A stretch of 64,000 nt of DNA from Janthinobacterium sp. 344 (GCF_900112025.1 NZ_FOKL01000003.1:62001-126000); one strand, 5' to 3'. Positions 7,850-16,793 are shown, counted from the first letter of the stretch. The notes: generated from the letters alone by a model not told the origin. Program-made: numbers and translations.

Positions 7850-9297
7850 GTTTTCTCTCCTTCTTCCGACAATGCGGGTTCCAGCACCCACGTATCCTTG
7901 GTGCCGCCCCCCTGCGAGGAATTGACCACCAGCGAGCCTTCGCCCAGGGCCACGCGGGTCAGGCCGCCGGGCACCATGGAAATGGTCTTGCCCGACAGCA
8001 CGAACGGGCGCAGATCGATGTGGCGCGGCGCGATGCCGGCCTCGACATACGTGGGGCAGGCGGACAGGGCGAGTGTCGGCTGGGCGATGTAGCCGCCCGG
8101 ATTGGCCAGCAGGCGTTGGCGGAAATCCTCGATCTGCGCCAGGCTCGATGCCGGCCCCACCAGCATGCCGTAGCCGCCCGCGCCATGCACTTCCTTGACG
8201 ACGAGTTTCGCCAGGTTCGCCAGCACATAGGACAGGTCGGCGCTCTTGCGGCACTGGTAGGTGGGTACGTTGTTGAGTATCGGTTCCTGCGACAGGTAAA
8301 ACTTGATCATGTCGGGCACAAACGGATAGATCGACTTGTCGTCGGCCACGCCCGTGCCGATGGCGTTGGCCAGGGTCACGCGGCCGGCGCGGTAGACGGA
8401 CAGCAGGCCCGGCACGCCCAGCGAGGAATCGGAGCGAAAGGCCAGCGGGTCGAGGAAGTCGTCGTCGACCCTGCGGTAGATCACGTCGACGCGCTTCGGC
8501 CCGCGCGTGGTGCGCATGTACACGGAGTTGTCGTTGACAAACAAATCCTTGCCTTCGACCAGTTCCACGCCCATTTGCTGGGCCAAAAAGGCGTGTTCGA
8601 AGTAGGCCGAGTTGTACATGCCCGGCGTCATGACCACCACCGTGGGGTCGTCGATGCCCATCGGCGCGACGGAGCGCAAGTTATCCAGCAGCATGTCCGG
8701 GTAATGGTCGACGGGGGCGATGCGGTTGCGCGCGAACAGTTCCGGGAACAATCGCATCATCATCTTGCGGTCTTCCAGCATGTAGGACACGCCCGAGGGC
8801 ACGCGTAAATTGTCTTCCAGGACATAGAATTCGCCCTGGCCCGCGCGCACGATGTCGACGCCCGCGATGTGGGCGTAGATGTCGGAGGCGACGGCAATGC
8901 CCTGCATTTCCGGGCGGTACTGGGCGTTCTTGTAGATTTGCTCGGCGGGAATGATGCCCGCCTTGATGATGTTTTGCTCATGATAAATATCATGGATGAA
9001 CATGTTCAAGGCTTGCACGCGCTGCACCAGCCCGGTCTGCATCTGCGCCCATTCGGCGGCGGGGATGATGCGCGGGATGGTGTCGAAAGGAATCAGGCGT
9101 TCCGTGCCGGCATCGTCGCCATACACGGCGAACGTGATGCCGACCCGGCGGAAGGTCAGGTCGGCCTCGGCCCGCTTGCGGGCGATGGTCTCGGGGGCTT
9201 GTTGCGCCAGCCAATTGTCGAATTCACGATAGTGTTCGCGTACCTTGCTATCGGCCCCCACGTCATCCGCAGTCATTTCATTGAAAAAATTTGCCAT
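7843..9297 (-). CDS. Circularly permuted ATP-grasp protein (DUF404/DUF407 type)
   Basis: A 484-residue member of the circularly permuted ATP-grasp type 2 family. Recognisable blocks are RVQALNMFIHDIYHEQNIIKAG, the segment YVLEDNLRVPSGVSYMLEDR, and KEVHGAGGYGMLVGP. These carry the Glu, Asn, Arg and Gly-rich residues expected for ATP and Mg binding. ATP-grasp enzymes activate a carboxylate as an acyl phosphate and join it to an amine, so this is the likely ligase of the operon. It is the first gene; three genes follow with overlaps or short gaps. The ATG is preceded by GGGGAAATCACAG. The 141-base upstream gap should hold the operon promoter. Confidence 0.9.
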   Translation of the reverse strand: MANFFNEMTADDVGADSKVREHYREFDNWLAQQAPETIARKRAEADLTFRRVGITFAVYGDDAGTERLIPFDTIPRIIPAAEWAQMQTGLVQRVQALNMFIHDIYHEQNIIKAGIIPAEQIYKNAQYRPEMQGIAVASDIYAHIAGVDIVRAGQGEFYVLEDNLRVPSGVSYMLEDRKMMMRLFPELFARNRIAPVDHYPDMLLDNLRSVAPMGIDDPTVVVMTPGMYNSAYFEHAFLAQQMGVELVEGKDLFVNDNSVYMRTTRGPKRVDVIYRRVDDDFLDPLAFRSDSSLGVPGLLSVYRAGRVTLANAIGTGVADDKSIYPFVPDMIKFYLSQEPILNNVPTYQCRKSADLSYVLANLAKLVVKEVHGAGGYGMLVGPASSLAQIEDFRQRLLANPGGYIAQPTLALSACPTYVEAGIAPRHIDLRPFVLSGKTISMVPGGLTRVALGEGSLVVNSSQGGGTKDTWVLEPALSEEGEKTC

Positions 9298-9438
9298 CTG
9301 TGATTTCCCCTTGAGCCTGGATACGACTATAGCTCAGCAGAAATCGTGCCAATGCCCGCGCCAATGCGTGCGCGCGAAATTATGTAAAAAATGACCACTT
9401 TTGTGGCGTAAATCCGTCATCCGCACCGTATTGGTGCG

Positions 9439-10596
9439 TTACGTGCCACTCTTGGGAACGTCGCCGGGCTGCACGAAGGGCCGGCAATCGACGGGGATGT
9501 CGAAGATGAAGCTGGTGCCCGTTTCCGGGGAACTGTCGACGGCGATGCTGCCGCCGTGGCTTTCCGCCACGTTTTGCACGTAGGGCAGGCCGATGCCCCA
9601 GCCCGGCGCGGGACCGAGGTTTTCGCGCCGCAGGTATTCGAAGATGCGGGCGCTCTGGTCCGGCGAGATGGCGCGCCCGCCGTTGTGCACGGTAATGATC
9701 AGGCGCTCATGCGTGGCTTCCACGGCCACGCTGATGGGCTCGTCATCGCCATACTTAATGGCATTGCCCAGCAGGTTTTCCAGCGCCCGGCGCAGCGAAT
9801 TCTCGCACCACCAGCCCGTGACGGACTGTCCGCTGACGATGCACTTGCCCGGATGCTGCAGGTTGACCTGGCTGGCCACGGCCTGTGCCAGCGGCAGGAT
9901 GTCAAACTGGCGCAAGGACAGGGGCAGCTGCTGGCCCCGGTGGTAGCTGAGCGTGTCGAGCAATTCCTCGATCATGCTGTCGAGCCGCTTGCCGTGTTCG
10001 GCGATCTTTTGCGCCAGCGCGGCCACCTTGTCCGGGGCCGTCTGCCGCTGCAGCAACTGCGCGCTGGTGCAGATGACGGCCAGCGGGTTGCGCATGTCGT
10101 GCGACAGGCCGGCCGCGATGCGGCGCCGGAAGCCTTCATGCATGGTGGTAAATTCGCGGATCGATTCGCGGATGCCCATGTCGATCGATTCATTGATGAT
10201 GCGCCAATCCTTGCTGCGCAAGGTGATGTGCGATTCATGCGCGACGGCGGCGAAGCAGTCGCGGAAGATCTGGTATTCCTGGATCACCTGTTCCGGACCG
10301 TAATTGGTCATGCGCGCCCGTTCATTGCCATGCACGGCGGGCACGTTGCTGTCGCTGGTGGCGTTCTCGCGCGGATGGCCGGGCGTCAGCGCCTCGGCCA
10401 GGTTGTCGAAGAAGGCGGGCAGGGTATTGATGAGGATGGGGGTGAGCAGCTGGTCCGCCCCCCGCACGCTGGCGCGCACCTGCTGTTCCCAGGCCGTCAG
10501 TACCGCGTCGCGCATGGCGAAGAGGCGCTGCGCGCGCGCCAGCGGAGGGTGGGCGCGCGCCTGGTGATCTGCGTGATGATCCGTGCCAAGTTTCAC
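9439..10596 (-). CDS. Orphan sensor histidine kinase with RsbRD-like N-terminal domain
   Basis: A cytoplasmic histidine kinase of 385 residues without membrane segments. The N-terminal 130 residues are helical and resemble the RsbRD/RsbU sensory domain. The phospho-acceptor His is in GLSHDMRNPLAVI (near residue 163), followed by the N box ENLLGNAIKYG and the G box GWGIGLPYVQ of the ATPase domain. I chose the GTG at 10596 because AAGGAACTCAG lies directly upstream; a TTG six codons earlier lacks this. No response regulator is adjacent, so the partner is unknown. It lies just upstream of the Anbu operon on the same strand, with 141 bases between. Confidence 0.82.
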   Translation of the reverse strand: MKLGTDHHADHQARAHPPLARAQRLFAMRDAVLTAWEQQVRASVRGADQLLTPILINTLPAFFDNLAEALTPGHPRENATSDSNVPAVHGNERARMTNYGPEQVIQEYQIFRDCFAAVAHESHITLRSKDWRIINESIDMGIRESIREFTTMHEGFRRRIAAGLSHDMRNPLAVICTSAQLLQRQTAPDKVAALAQKIAEHGKRLDSMIEELLDTLSYHRGQQLPLSLRQFDILPLAQAVASQVNLQHPGKCIVSGQSVTGWWCENSLRRALENLLGNAIKYGDDEPISVAVEATHERLIITVHNGGRAISPDQSARIFEYLRRENLGPAPGWGIGLPYVQNVAESHGGSIAVDSSPETGTSFIFDIPVDCRPFVQPGDVPKSGT

Positions 10597-10663
10597 CTGA
10601 GTTCCTTGCAGCAATGGCTATGCTTTCGATAGTATGCGCCAAAACCGCCACGGGCGACATGCT

Positions 10664-11536
10664 TTATTGCCCGGTTTTTTCCAGCCGCAGCGCCGACTCC
10701 AGGCGGACAAGCGCCGTTGACCAGTCGTTCAGGGAAAAGTTCTGCGGGTCGTCATGACCATTCGCAAAGCCCGTATCGAGCACGGCGTGGAAGGCGGGGA
10801 TCAGCCACGTGCCCTTGCGCACGCTGGCGGCGATGTACAGCAGGGCCAGCCGGTCATATTGCGCCGGCGTAAAGCCGGGATCGGGCGCCAGGCCATCGTT
10901 GCCCTTGCCGCCACCGGGCACGGAGTGGCGCGGCTGCACCAGTTCCACGTGCAGGAACAGGCCCGTCAAGGATGGCTTGTCCTTCTCCAGCTTGCTGGCA
11001 TAGCCGGCCGTGCCAAAGTCGCGCACCAGCAAGGAATCGCCCAGGCGGTTCACGTAGACGTGGCCTTTCGGCCCGCCGCCCAGCGCGGGATTGCGCAGGC
11101 TAAAGTCGTTGAAGTCCCAGCTGGCATCGTTGATGTGGGCGGGGATGGGTTCTGCCAGGAAATTCGGGTAGCTGGTGTCGTGGATGACGAAATAGCGGGC
11201 CACGGGCGCCACCAGGCGGCCGACGGCGCGCGACAGGGGCGCGTCGACGGCGCCGCCCACGTCCGCCTCGCCGATGCCCTGTTGCGCCAGGTAGGCGCGC
11301 AAGGCGGCCGGGGCGATGGCCGTGCGCTGGCCGACGCGGCTGTCAAGAAAAGGGGGCAGCGGCGCGCTGGCGCCCAGGCGCGCATAGCGCTGCACGGGCC
11401 GCAGCAGGCAGGTGGCTTGCGCCCGCGCATCGCCGTGGAAGCCGCTTTTCCAGGCGGCGTAGGGACAGGCCGCCTGTTGTTGGGCGGCGGCGGGCAGCGG
11501 CATGGCGAGCAAAAGGAGCAGGGCGGGCAATCTCAT
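10664..11536 (-). CDS. Exported protein, possible amidase-like domain
   Basis: A 290-residue exported protein. The ATG at 11536 opens directly on a signal peptide (MRLPALLLLLAMPLPAAAQ), so I prefer it to an upstream in-frame ATG at 11584. The mature part contains YFVIHDTSYPN, GHVYVNRLGDSLLV, LFLHVELVQPR and a C-terminal HDDPQNFSLNDW. The order and spacing of the His and Asp residues resemble zinc-dependent N-acetylmuramoyl-L-alanine amidases (Amidase_2/PGRP fold), but the match is loose and I am not certain. It is separated from the TonB receptor upstream by a Rho-independent terminator, so it probably has its own promoter. Confidence 0.6.
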   Translation of the reverse strand: MRLPALLLLLAMPLPAAAQQQAACPYAAWKSGFHGDARAQATCLLRPVQRYARLGASAPLPPFLDSRVGQRTAIAPAALRAYLAQQGIGEADVGGAVDAPLSRAVGRLVAPVARYFVIHDTSYPNFLAEPIPAHINDASWDFNDFSLRNPALGGGPKGHVYVNRLGDSLLVRDFGTAGYASKLEKDKPSLTGLFLHVELVQPRHSVPGGGKGNDGLAPDPGFTPAQYDRLALLYIAASVRKGTWLIPAFHAVLDTGFANGHDDPQNFSLNDWSTALVRLESALRLEKTGQ

Positions 11537-11582
11537 GCGGGCATTGTCGCCCAAGCTTGCGTTCCGGCACAGGCGCGCACGC

Positions 11583-11611
11583 AAAAAAAAAGCTGCCCGA
11601 AAGCAGCTTTT
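11583..11611 (-). terminator. Rho-independent terminator of the TonB receptor gene
   Basis: On the minus strand a perfect 9-bp stem (AAAAGCTGC paired with GCAGCTTTT) encloses a six-base loop and runs into a tract of nine T residues. It begins 25 bases after the receptor stop codon and lies before the next minus-strand gene. Confidence 0.85.
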
Positions 11612-11635
11612 CGCCGGGACCAGGCAGCTGGCCCG

Positions 11636-13846
11636 TTAAAACGCCACGCTGCCCGAGACGACGAAGGTGCGCGGCGCGGCCAGCACCAGGCTGCCAGAGT
11701 CGAACGAGGACACGGCCGAGGCCCAGTAGCTGCGGTCGGCAATGTTGTCGATGCGCGCGCGCAAGGTCACGTCGCGACCCGCCAGCTGCGTCAGGTAGCG
11801 CGCGCCGATGTCGACGCGGGTCCACGATGGCAGCCGCTTGGTGTTGGCCAGGTCCGCGTATTGCGTCGAGGTGTAGACGGTGCGCGCGTTCAGGGACAGG
11901 CCGGGCGCGCCCGGCACGTCCCATTCGCCGCCCACGCTGGCCTGCATTTTCGGCGCGCCGATGGCCTGCTTGCCGTTATTGAGCGGCTTGTCCGTATTGC
12001 GCTGTTCCGTATCGAGCCACGTCAGGCCGCCCAGCAGGCGCACGCCCGCCACCGGCGCGCCGAAGGCGGACAGCTCCAGGCCCTGGTTGCGCTGCTCGCC
12101 CGACAGCGTGGCGCGCGTGCCGACGATGGCCGGCAAGGGCTTGGCGGTGGAGAACAGGGCGGCGCTCATGCCCAGCTTGCCGGCGTCGTACTTGATGCCG
12201 ATTTCCTTTTGCCTGGATTTATACGGTGCAAAGACTTCGCCATGGTTGCTCACCAGCTGGTCCGACGTGCCGTCGAAATAGGTGCCGCTGGCCACCGGCC
12301 CCTTGACCAGCGCCTCGATGTAGTTGGCGTACAGCGAGACTTGCTTGCTGGCCTTGTAGACGATGCCGGCCACGGGCGTGGTGGCGCTCTTGTCGTAGGT
12401 GGGGCCGGACTGCACGGCCGTGCCATAGGCATAGCCCGTGTCCTTGATCTGCTGGTGGCGCGCGCCCACCGTCAACAGCACACTGTCGTCGAGGAAGGCC
12501 ATGGTGTCGGCCACGGCAAAGCTGCTGAGGATGGTGCGCTGCGTGAGGCGTGGATCGCTCATCACGCCGCCCGAGTTCGCTGCCAGGGTGGGCGGCATGG
12601 CCACATCGACGGGGTGGTAGATATTCGTCGCCAAGCCCGCGTAATCGCTGATCGCATACGCATTCTTCGCCTCGTTCCAGTGGCCGGACCAGCTGGCCAC
12701 CAGCGTATGGCGCACGGCGCCCGTGCTGAGCTTGCCACGAATGCCCAGTTCGCCAGTGCGGATTTCCTGCTTGCGGCCGTTGTCGAAACGGTACACGCTG
12801 GCATCACCATTGCTTGGCGTCAATGCCGGTTCGGCCAGGCTGTTCGATTCCTTGGTCGAGCGGCTGCCAAACGCGGCCCAGGCCACCACATCCCTGGCCA
12901 GGTCGATTTCGGCGCGCGCCGTGCCAAAGACGTCGTGCTCTTTCGAGTAGCTCCAGGGCTGGGCGAAATTCTTCGAGGCATCCGGCGCGCCAGGCAGGGT
13001 GGCCACGCGGCCGATATTGACGGAGGGACGGGGCGCCGTCAGGTCGAGATTCTGGTAGCCGGCGTCGGCCGACAAACGGTAGCCGCGGCCGCGGTAGTCT
13101 AGGCCGACGGAAAACATGCCCACGTCGTGGTCTTCGCGGGCGATGCTGGTCTCGCCCTGGCGCTTGGCGGCGTTCACGCGTACGCCAAATTCCTGGTGCT
13201 CGCCGAAACGGCGCGCCACGTCGATGGCCGCATACGCATGGCCGCCCGATTCCACGCCCACCGTCAGCTCCGTCAGCGGGGTGTTGCCGGCGCGCTTGGG
13301 CATCAGGTTGATGGCGCCGCCGATGCCGCTGCCGCCCGGTGCCGCGCCATTCAGGAAGGCGCTGGCGCCACGCAAGACTTCCACGCGTTCCAGCAGTTCC
13401 GGCGACACATATTGACGGGGCAGCACGCCGTACAGGCCGTTGTACGCCACGTCATCGGAGTCGAGCGCGAAACCACGGATGACATACACCTCCTGGAAAT
13501 TGCCATAGCCGCGCGACATGCGCACGGCCGCATCGCTTTGCAGCAAGTCGCCCACGCTGCGTGCCTGCTGGTCGGCAATGAATTGCTGCGTGTAACTGGT
13601 GCTGCCGAATGGCGTGTCCATCATGTCCACGGCGCCGAGGATGCCCATGCGTCCGCCGCGCGCCACCTGGCCGCCAGCATACGCCTTGGACAAGCCTTCC
13701 GCCGAGGCGTCGGCCGAGGCGCTCACGACGACGGTCGGCATGGTTTGCGCGTCGCCCGGTGCTGCGGTTTGGGCGTGGGCGGCGGCGCTGGCCAGCAGGA
13801 AGGCGGCCAGGGCGAACGGAGTAGGGACGAGGCGGAAGGTGCGCAT
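11636..13846 (-). CDS. TonB-dependent siderophore receptor
   Basis: An outer-membrane receptor of 736 residues with a signal peptide (cleavage near AHAQ, residue 26). A TonB-box-like TVVVSA follows, then a plug domain (about residues 60-190, with VYVIRGFALDSDD, LERVEVLRGASAFLNG and GGAINLMPKRAG), and a long beta-barrel ending GSVAF, whose terminal Phe is the usual assembly signal. The plug pattern fits the ferric-siderophore receptor group (FhuE/FiuA-like); which siderophore it binds is unknown. A strong Fur box overlaps the promoter just upstream and a terminator follows the gene, so it is a single-gene, iron-repressed unit. Confidence 0.9.
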   Translation of the reverse strand: MRTFRLVPTPFALAAFLLASAAAHAQTAAPGDAQTMPTVVVSASADASAEGLSKAYAGGQVARGGRMGILGAVDMMDTPFGSTSYTQQFIADQQARSVGDLLQSDAAVRMSRGYGNFQEVYVIRGFALDSDDVAYNGLYGVLPRQYVSPELLERVEVLRGASAFLNGAAPGGSGIGGAINLMPKRAGNTPLTELTVGVESGGHAYAAIDVARRFGEHQEFGVRVNAAKRQGETSIAREDHDVGMFSVGLDYRGRGYRLSADAGYQNLDLTAPRPSVNIGRVATLPGAPDASKNFAQPWSYSKEHDVFGTARAEIDLARDVVAWAAFGSRSTKESNSLAEPALTPSNGDASVYRFDNGRKQEIRTGELGIRGKLSTGAVRHTLVASWSGHWNEAKNAYAISDYAGLATNIYHPVDVAMPPTLAANSGGVMSDPRLTQRTILSSFAVADTMAFLDDSVLLTVGARHQQIKDTGYAYGTAVQSGPTYDKSATTPVAGIVYKASKQVSLYANYIEALVKGPVASGTYFDGTSDQLVSNHGEVFAPYKSRQKEIGIKYDAGKLGMSAALFSTAKPLPAIVGTRATLSGEQRNQGLELSAFGAPVAGVRLLGGLTWLDTEQRNTDKPLNNGKQAIGAPKMQASVGGEWDVPGAPGLSLNARTVYTSTQYADLANTKRLPSWTRVDIGARYLTQLAGRDVTLRARIDNIADRSYWASAVSSFDSGSLVLAAPRTFVVSGSVAF

Positions 13847-13865
13847 GGAGTTATCTGGATATTAA

Positions 13866-13880
13866 TGAGAATGATTATCA
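13866..13880 (-). promoter_or_regulatory. Fur box upstream of the TonB receptor
   Basis: The sequence TGAGAATGATTATCA matches the 7-1-7 Fur inverted repeat TGATAATnATTATCA with one mismatch, and AT-rich flanks extend the match. It lies 20 to 34 bases upstream of the receptor start, where repressor binding would block RNA polymerase. Confidence 0.85.
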
Positions 13881-14078
13881 TTATATTCCAGTGCGGCGCG
13901 GCGCGTGGGAAAGTGTGTGAAAGCGATGAAAAAGGCATCATTGGCACAACATCCGGCGGGCCAGGCACTGGAATCTGGCGAAAAAAGGCGCGCCACGCGA
14001 TACCTTGTGGATTTATTAATGCCTATTGTCAAGTTTCGCTAAAATAAGTCATCGCGCCCGGCGCCCACAGGAAACCGC

Positions 14079-14756
14079 ATGCCATTGCACCACCATCGAC
14101 AGTCCGCGTCCCTGCGCATGCGCATGCGGCAGGGCTTGAGCCTGAAAGGCGCGGCCGTCGCGCTGATCCTTGCCATGCACGCGCTGGGGCTGTATTTCCT
14201 CCTGCTGCCGGCGCGGCAGCTCAAGCAATATACGGAAGTGGCCTTCATGACCCTGCTGCCGCCCCGGCCCACGCCGCCAGCGCCGCCGATGGCCATGCCG
14301 CTACCCATGCCGGTGCCCGTGCCGCGCGCGCGAACCGCCGTGCCGCCGGCCACCGTCGCGCCACCCGCCGTGGCGGCCGAAGCCATCACCGTGCCCGCCG
14401 AGGAATCGCCTGCCGCGCCCCCGAACGCGCCAGCCGGCCCCGACCTGCGCACGCGCGCCCGGCTGGCGGCGGGCGCAGCCGACAAGGCCTTGCGCGCAGA
14501 ACTCCAGCAAGACAAGCCGTGGCTGGCCGCGGCCGACCTCAGAAGCGACAGCGCGTTCCAGAGACAGGTCGCCTCCGCCTGGCGCGGCGGCCCCATCCTC
14601 CGCATGGAGGACTACCTGACAGCCGACGGCCGCCCCGTCACGCGCATCGTCAGCGCCGGCGGCGCCATGTGCTATGGCATGGCTGAAAATCCTGGCGCCG
14701 GCGCCGACCCGGCCAGAACGGGCGGCAAGGTCAAACGCGTGCCTTGCCCGCACTAA
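14079..14756 (+). CDS. Proline-rich, TonB-like membrane-anchored protein
   Basis: A 225-residue protein. A short basic N-terminus is followed by one transmembrane segment (about residues 24-44, AAVALILAMHALGLYFLLLP), then a Pro/Ala-rich stretch (about 63-125) that could span the periplasm, and a 100-residue C-terminal part with two Cys. The layout resembles the first two-thirds of TonB, but the C-terminal domain lacks the TonB YPxxA-type signature and I do not recognise it. It is divergent from the TonB receptor and could serve envelope energy coupling or be unrelated. There is an ATG with no strong ribosome-binding site. A hairpin at 14769-14786 follows the stop. Confidence 0.6.
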   Translation: MPLHHHRQSASLRMRMRQGLSLKGAAVALILAMHALGLYFLLLPARQLKQYTEVAFMTLLPPRPTPPAPPMAMPLPMPVPVPRARTAVPPATVAPPAVAAEAITVPAEESPAAPPNAPAGPDLRTRARLAAGAADKALRAELQQDKPWLAAADLRSDSAFQRQVASAWRGGPILRMEDYLTADGRPVTRIVSAGGAMCYGMAENPGAGADPARTGGKVKRVPCPH

Positions 14757-15034
14757 TAGACTACCCCGGCGGATGAATACATCCGCTGCTGGCGCCCCTC
14801 AGAAGCGGTGACTGCGTGGACCGGCGTCGCGTAGCTTGCCACGCGTCCTCCTCACGCTGTGTCCGCACTCCTGATGCACTGCCGGCAGAAGACGTTGCCT
14901 ACTGGGGTAGGCGCTATCTACTGCATGCATAGCGGACAGGAGTAGGCCTGTACCCGGTGGCCATCAGAAATGCCGTTGAGGCGGCGAAGTCAAGATATTC
15001 ACCGACCTCAACATTTCTTTACTTGGGCGTCTCT
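14757..15034. other. Intergenic region with two small hairpins
   Basis: No gene is supported here. A perfect 7-bp stem with a 4-base loop (GCGGATG/CATCCGC) spans 14769-14786, and a second perfect stem (GCCTAC/GTAGGC, loop TGGG) spans 14897-14912. Neither is followed by a T tract, so these are not clear terminators. They could be part of a small structured RNA or chance. Confidence 0.35.
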
Positions 15035-15589
15035 TTACATGGTCATGTTCGGCGGGCATATTCCCAACGGTATCCCAATACGTCCCGTAGTCGTGACACA
15101 TTCTGGGAACTTCTCCTTCGTCGTGAGGGCAGCAGGCTGGTCGCTGCAAATCTGCAGCGTGACATTGTCCGGTCCTGCGATCCACAGGAAGGTGTAGGCA
15201 AAAGAAGTATCGCGCAATTTCCCCGTGTACAGCCGCTGCCCGCCAGGTGCAGGCCTGCCTGTCCAATCGGCGACCTCCGTCAGGTTCTCGAACGCCGGCA
15301 GATTGCCCATCATGTCGCCGGCAAGCGTGCGCAAATCGTCCGCGGGTTTCACGCTATTCCAGACCACGCCAGCTTGACTTGAACATGGACGGCCAAGCGC
15401 AGCGGCGATCTGTTGGGCTGCATGGGCTTTCAGCTGCATCTGATCGGGCTGCTTCTGATACTGCAGTTGCGGAAACGTCGCCGAGGCCATGGCCGGCTGT
15501 AGCGCCAAGCCCGGCCAGCTGAGCGCAAGGGCGAGCCCCAGGCGCCACGCGCTCGCGCGGGAAACATGTCGATATTGTAAGACAGGCAT
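15035..15589 (-). CDS. Exported protein of unknown function
   Basis: A 184-residue protein with a long signal peptide ending near AMASA (residue 36). The mature part has several Cys (PCSSQAG, QICSDQ, FPECVTT, GICPPN), which suggests periplasmic disulphides, and a central segment DWTGRPAPGGQRLYTGKLRDTSFAYTFLW that looks beta-rich. I do not recognise the family. The ATG at 15589 has GGGGAA upstream and follows the stop of the preceding gene by one base, so it is the third gene of a minus-strand operon. An upstream in-frame ATG at 15667 would overlap that gene and is not preferred. Confidence 0.65.
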   Translation of the reverse strand: MPVLQYRHVSRASAWRLGLALALSWPGLALQPAMASATFPQLQYQKQPDQMQLKAHAAQQIAAALGRPCSSQAGVVWNSVKPADDLRTLAGDMMGNLPAFENLTEVADWTGRPAPGGQRLYTGKLRDTSFAYTFLWIAGPDNVTLQICSDQPAALTTKEKFPECVTTTGRIGIPLGICPPNMTM

Positions 15590-15590
15590 T

Positions 15591-16754
15591 TTATTTCCCC
15601 TCTTGCAGGGCGGTGGACGAGGGCAGGGTGTACCCAAGCGGAAATATCCAGATCGCCCTGTAGCCAATGGCGACCGGGCTGTCGAAGCGCTGGCTCAGGG
15701 TGGTTCCCGCATTGCTGATGGAAACCACCCGGATCGCCCCGTATTTTTCCGCTCCCTCCATTTTCTTTTGCAGTGCATCGATATGCATTTGCATGTCCTG
15801 TACCCTCTTGTTGAGCGCTACGGTTTCAGCCGTGGCCGTGGCCGTGGCGGTTGGGGGGACGTCCGCCTTGGTGTCGCCTGGCGTGCTGGCCCCTGTTGCG
15901 GTAGCGACAGACGCTTCCTTGCCTGGCGCAGTGGCTTGTGCTTCGGGCACGGGCAAGGCCAGCGACGCCGCAGCGCCCAATGCTGATGTCCGGCCAGTGT
16001 TATAGAAATAATTAATTTCCCGCGCGTAATAGACGGAGGTGACTATGCCTATTTTGGGAATGAGCGCGGCAGTGTCGCTGGGCAGCTTCAGGTTGTTGAA
16101 CAGATGGCGAAGCACCGGATTGCTGGCGGCGCATACAGGTTCTTGGTCATCTTTCCAACAAAATTCCGCGAGTTTATTCCATGCCTCGAGCGCAGGGACT
16201 TCCTCGTATTCGGCGCTTGGTATGCTGATGGCCATGACCAATTCGCCGCTTCTGGATGCGCCGAATAGGGCACGAAACAGATTCAGCGGAAAAGCGGCGG
16301 CGAAATCGGATTCCCGGATTTCGGACACGTTAAAGCCGGGGAAGGCGACGGGCCGCAATGCTGTCGTCGTGGACGGCGCCTCGAATATATTACCGCTGGG
16401 CTTGTCGCTGAAGGTAAGGGGAAGATTCAGGCGACTCTTGGTATCGTTCACGATGGCCTGCTGCACCGCCGCACGGCCCAGATACATGGTGCGCCGTTTC
16501 CAATGGTTGGCGTCTCTGTCTTCCTGCAGGGCAGATTCTCCGGCCAGATAGATGTCGCCAAGATGTACCTGGCGTGGCAGGAAAACGGGGTCGATATTGA
16601 ATGCCCTCAAGGTAGTGGACCAGCGGTCGGCAACGAAGCCCGGATCGATCTTCTGCGGGGTGCTGCATCCCGTAAATAACGTACTCACACCAAGACACCA
16701 CAGGGCAACTATCGACGCTTTTCTCACGCTTAGTTTCTGAAGAAAATAATGCAT
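15591..16754 (-). CDS. Lipoprotein with C-terminal coiled coil, unknown function
   Basis: A 387-residue lipoprotein. From the ATG at 16754 the signal peptide ends in the lipobox LFTGC (Cys near residue 30), and GAGG lies at a good distance upstream; an in-frame ATG at 16793 is less likely. The mature N-terminal domain of about 240 residues is not recognised. A Thr/Ala-Pro-rich linker (near VPPTATATATAETVALNKR) and a short coiled coil (VQDMQMHIDALQKKMEG) follow, then a beta-rich C-terminus. It is co-transcribed with a small lipoprotein upstream and an exported protein downstream. A role in the envelope is likely; nothing more specific can be read. Confidence 0.65.
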   Translation of the reverse strand: MHYFLQKLSVRKASIVALWCLGVSTLFTGCSTPQKIDPGFVADRWSTTLRAFNIDPVFLPRQVHLGDIYLAGESALQEDRDANHWKRRTMYLGRAAVQQAIVNDTKSRLNLPLTFSDKPSGNIFEAPSTTTALRPVAFPGFNVSEIRESDFAAAFPLNLFRALFGASRSGELVMAISIPSAEYEEVPALEAWNKLAEFCWKDDQEPVCAASNPVLRHLFNNLKLPSDTAALIPKIGIVTSVYYAREINYFYNTGRTSALGAAASLALPVPEAQATAPGKEASVATATGASTPGDTKADVPPTATATATAETVALNKRVQDMQMHIDALQKKMEGAEKYGAIRVVSISNAGTTLSQRFDSPVAIGYRAIWIFPLGYTLPSSTALQEGK

Positions 16755-16793
16755 ATATCCTCGCAAAATTTGCCGGCTGGGTGAATGGTTCAT

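Noticed and set aside
6986..8092. Plus-strand open frame opposite alpha-E and ATP-grasp
   Set aside because: Antisense shadow of recognised genes; composition is that of a mirror frame.
10635..10680. Possible plus-strand terminator (CGGGC stem followed by T residues)
   Set aside because: The loop is long, the stem only 5 bp, and it lies at the end of a minus-strand gene with no plus-strand gene upstream.
10754..13102. Plus-strand open frame of about 780 codons opposite the TonB receptor
   Set aside because: Antisense shadow. The minus strand carries a clear signal peptide, plug and barrel end.
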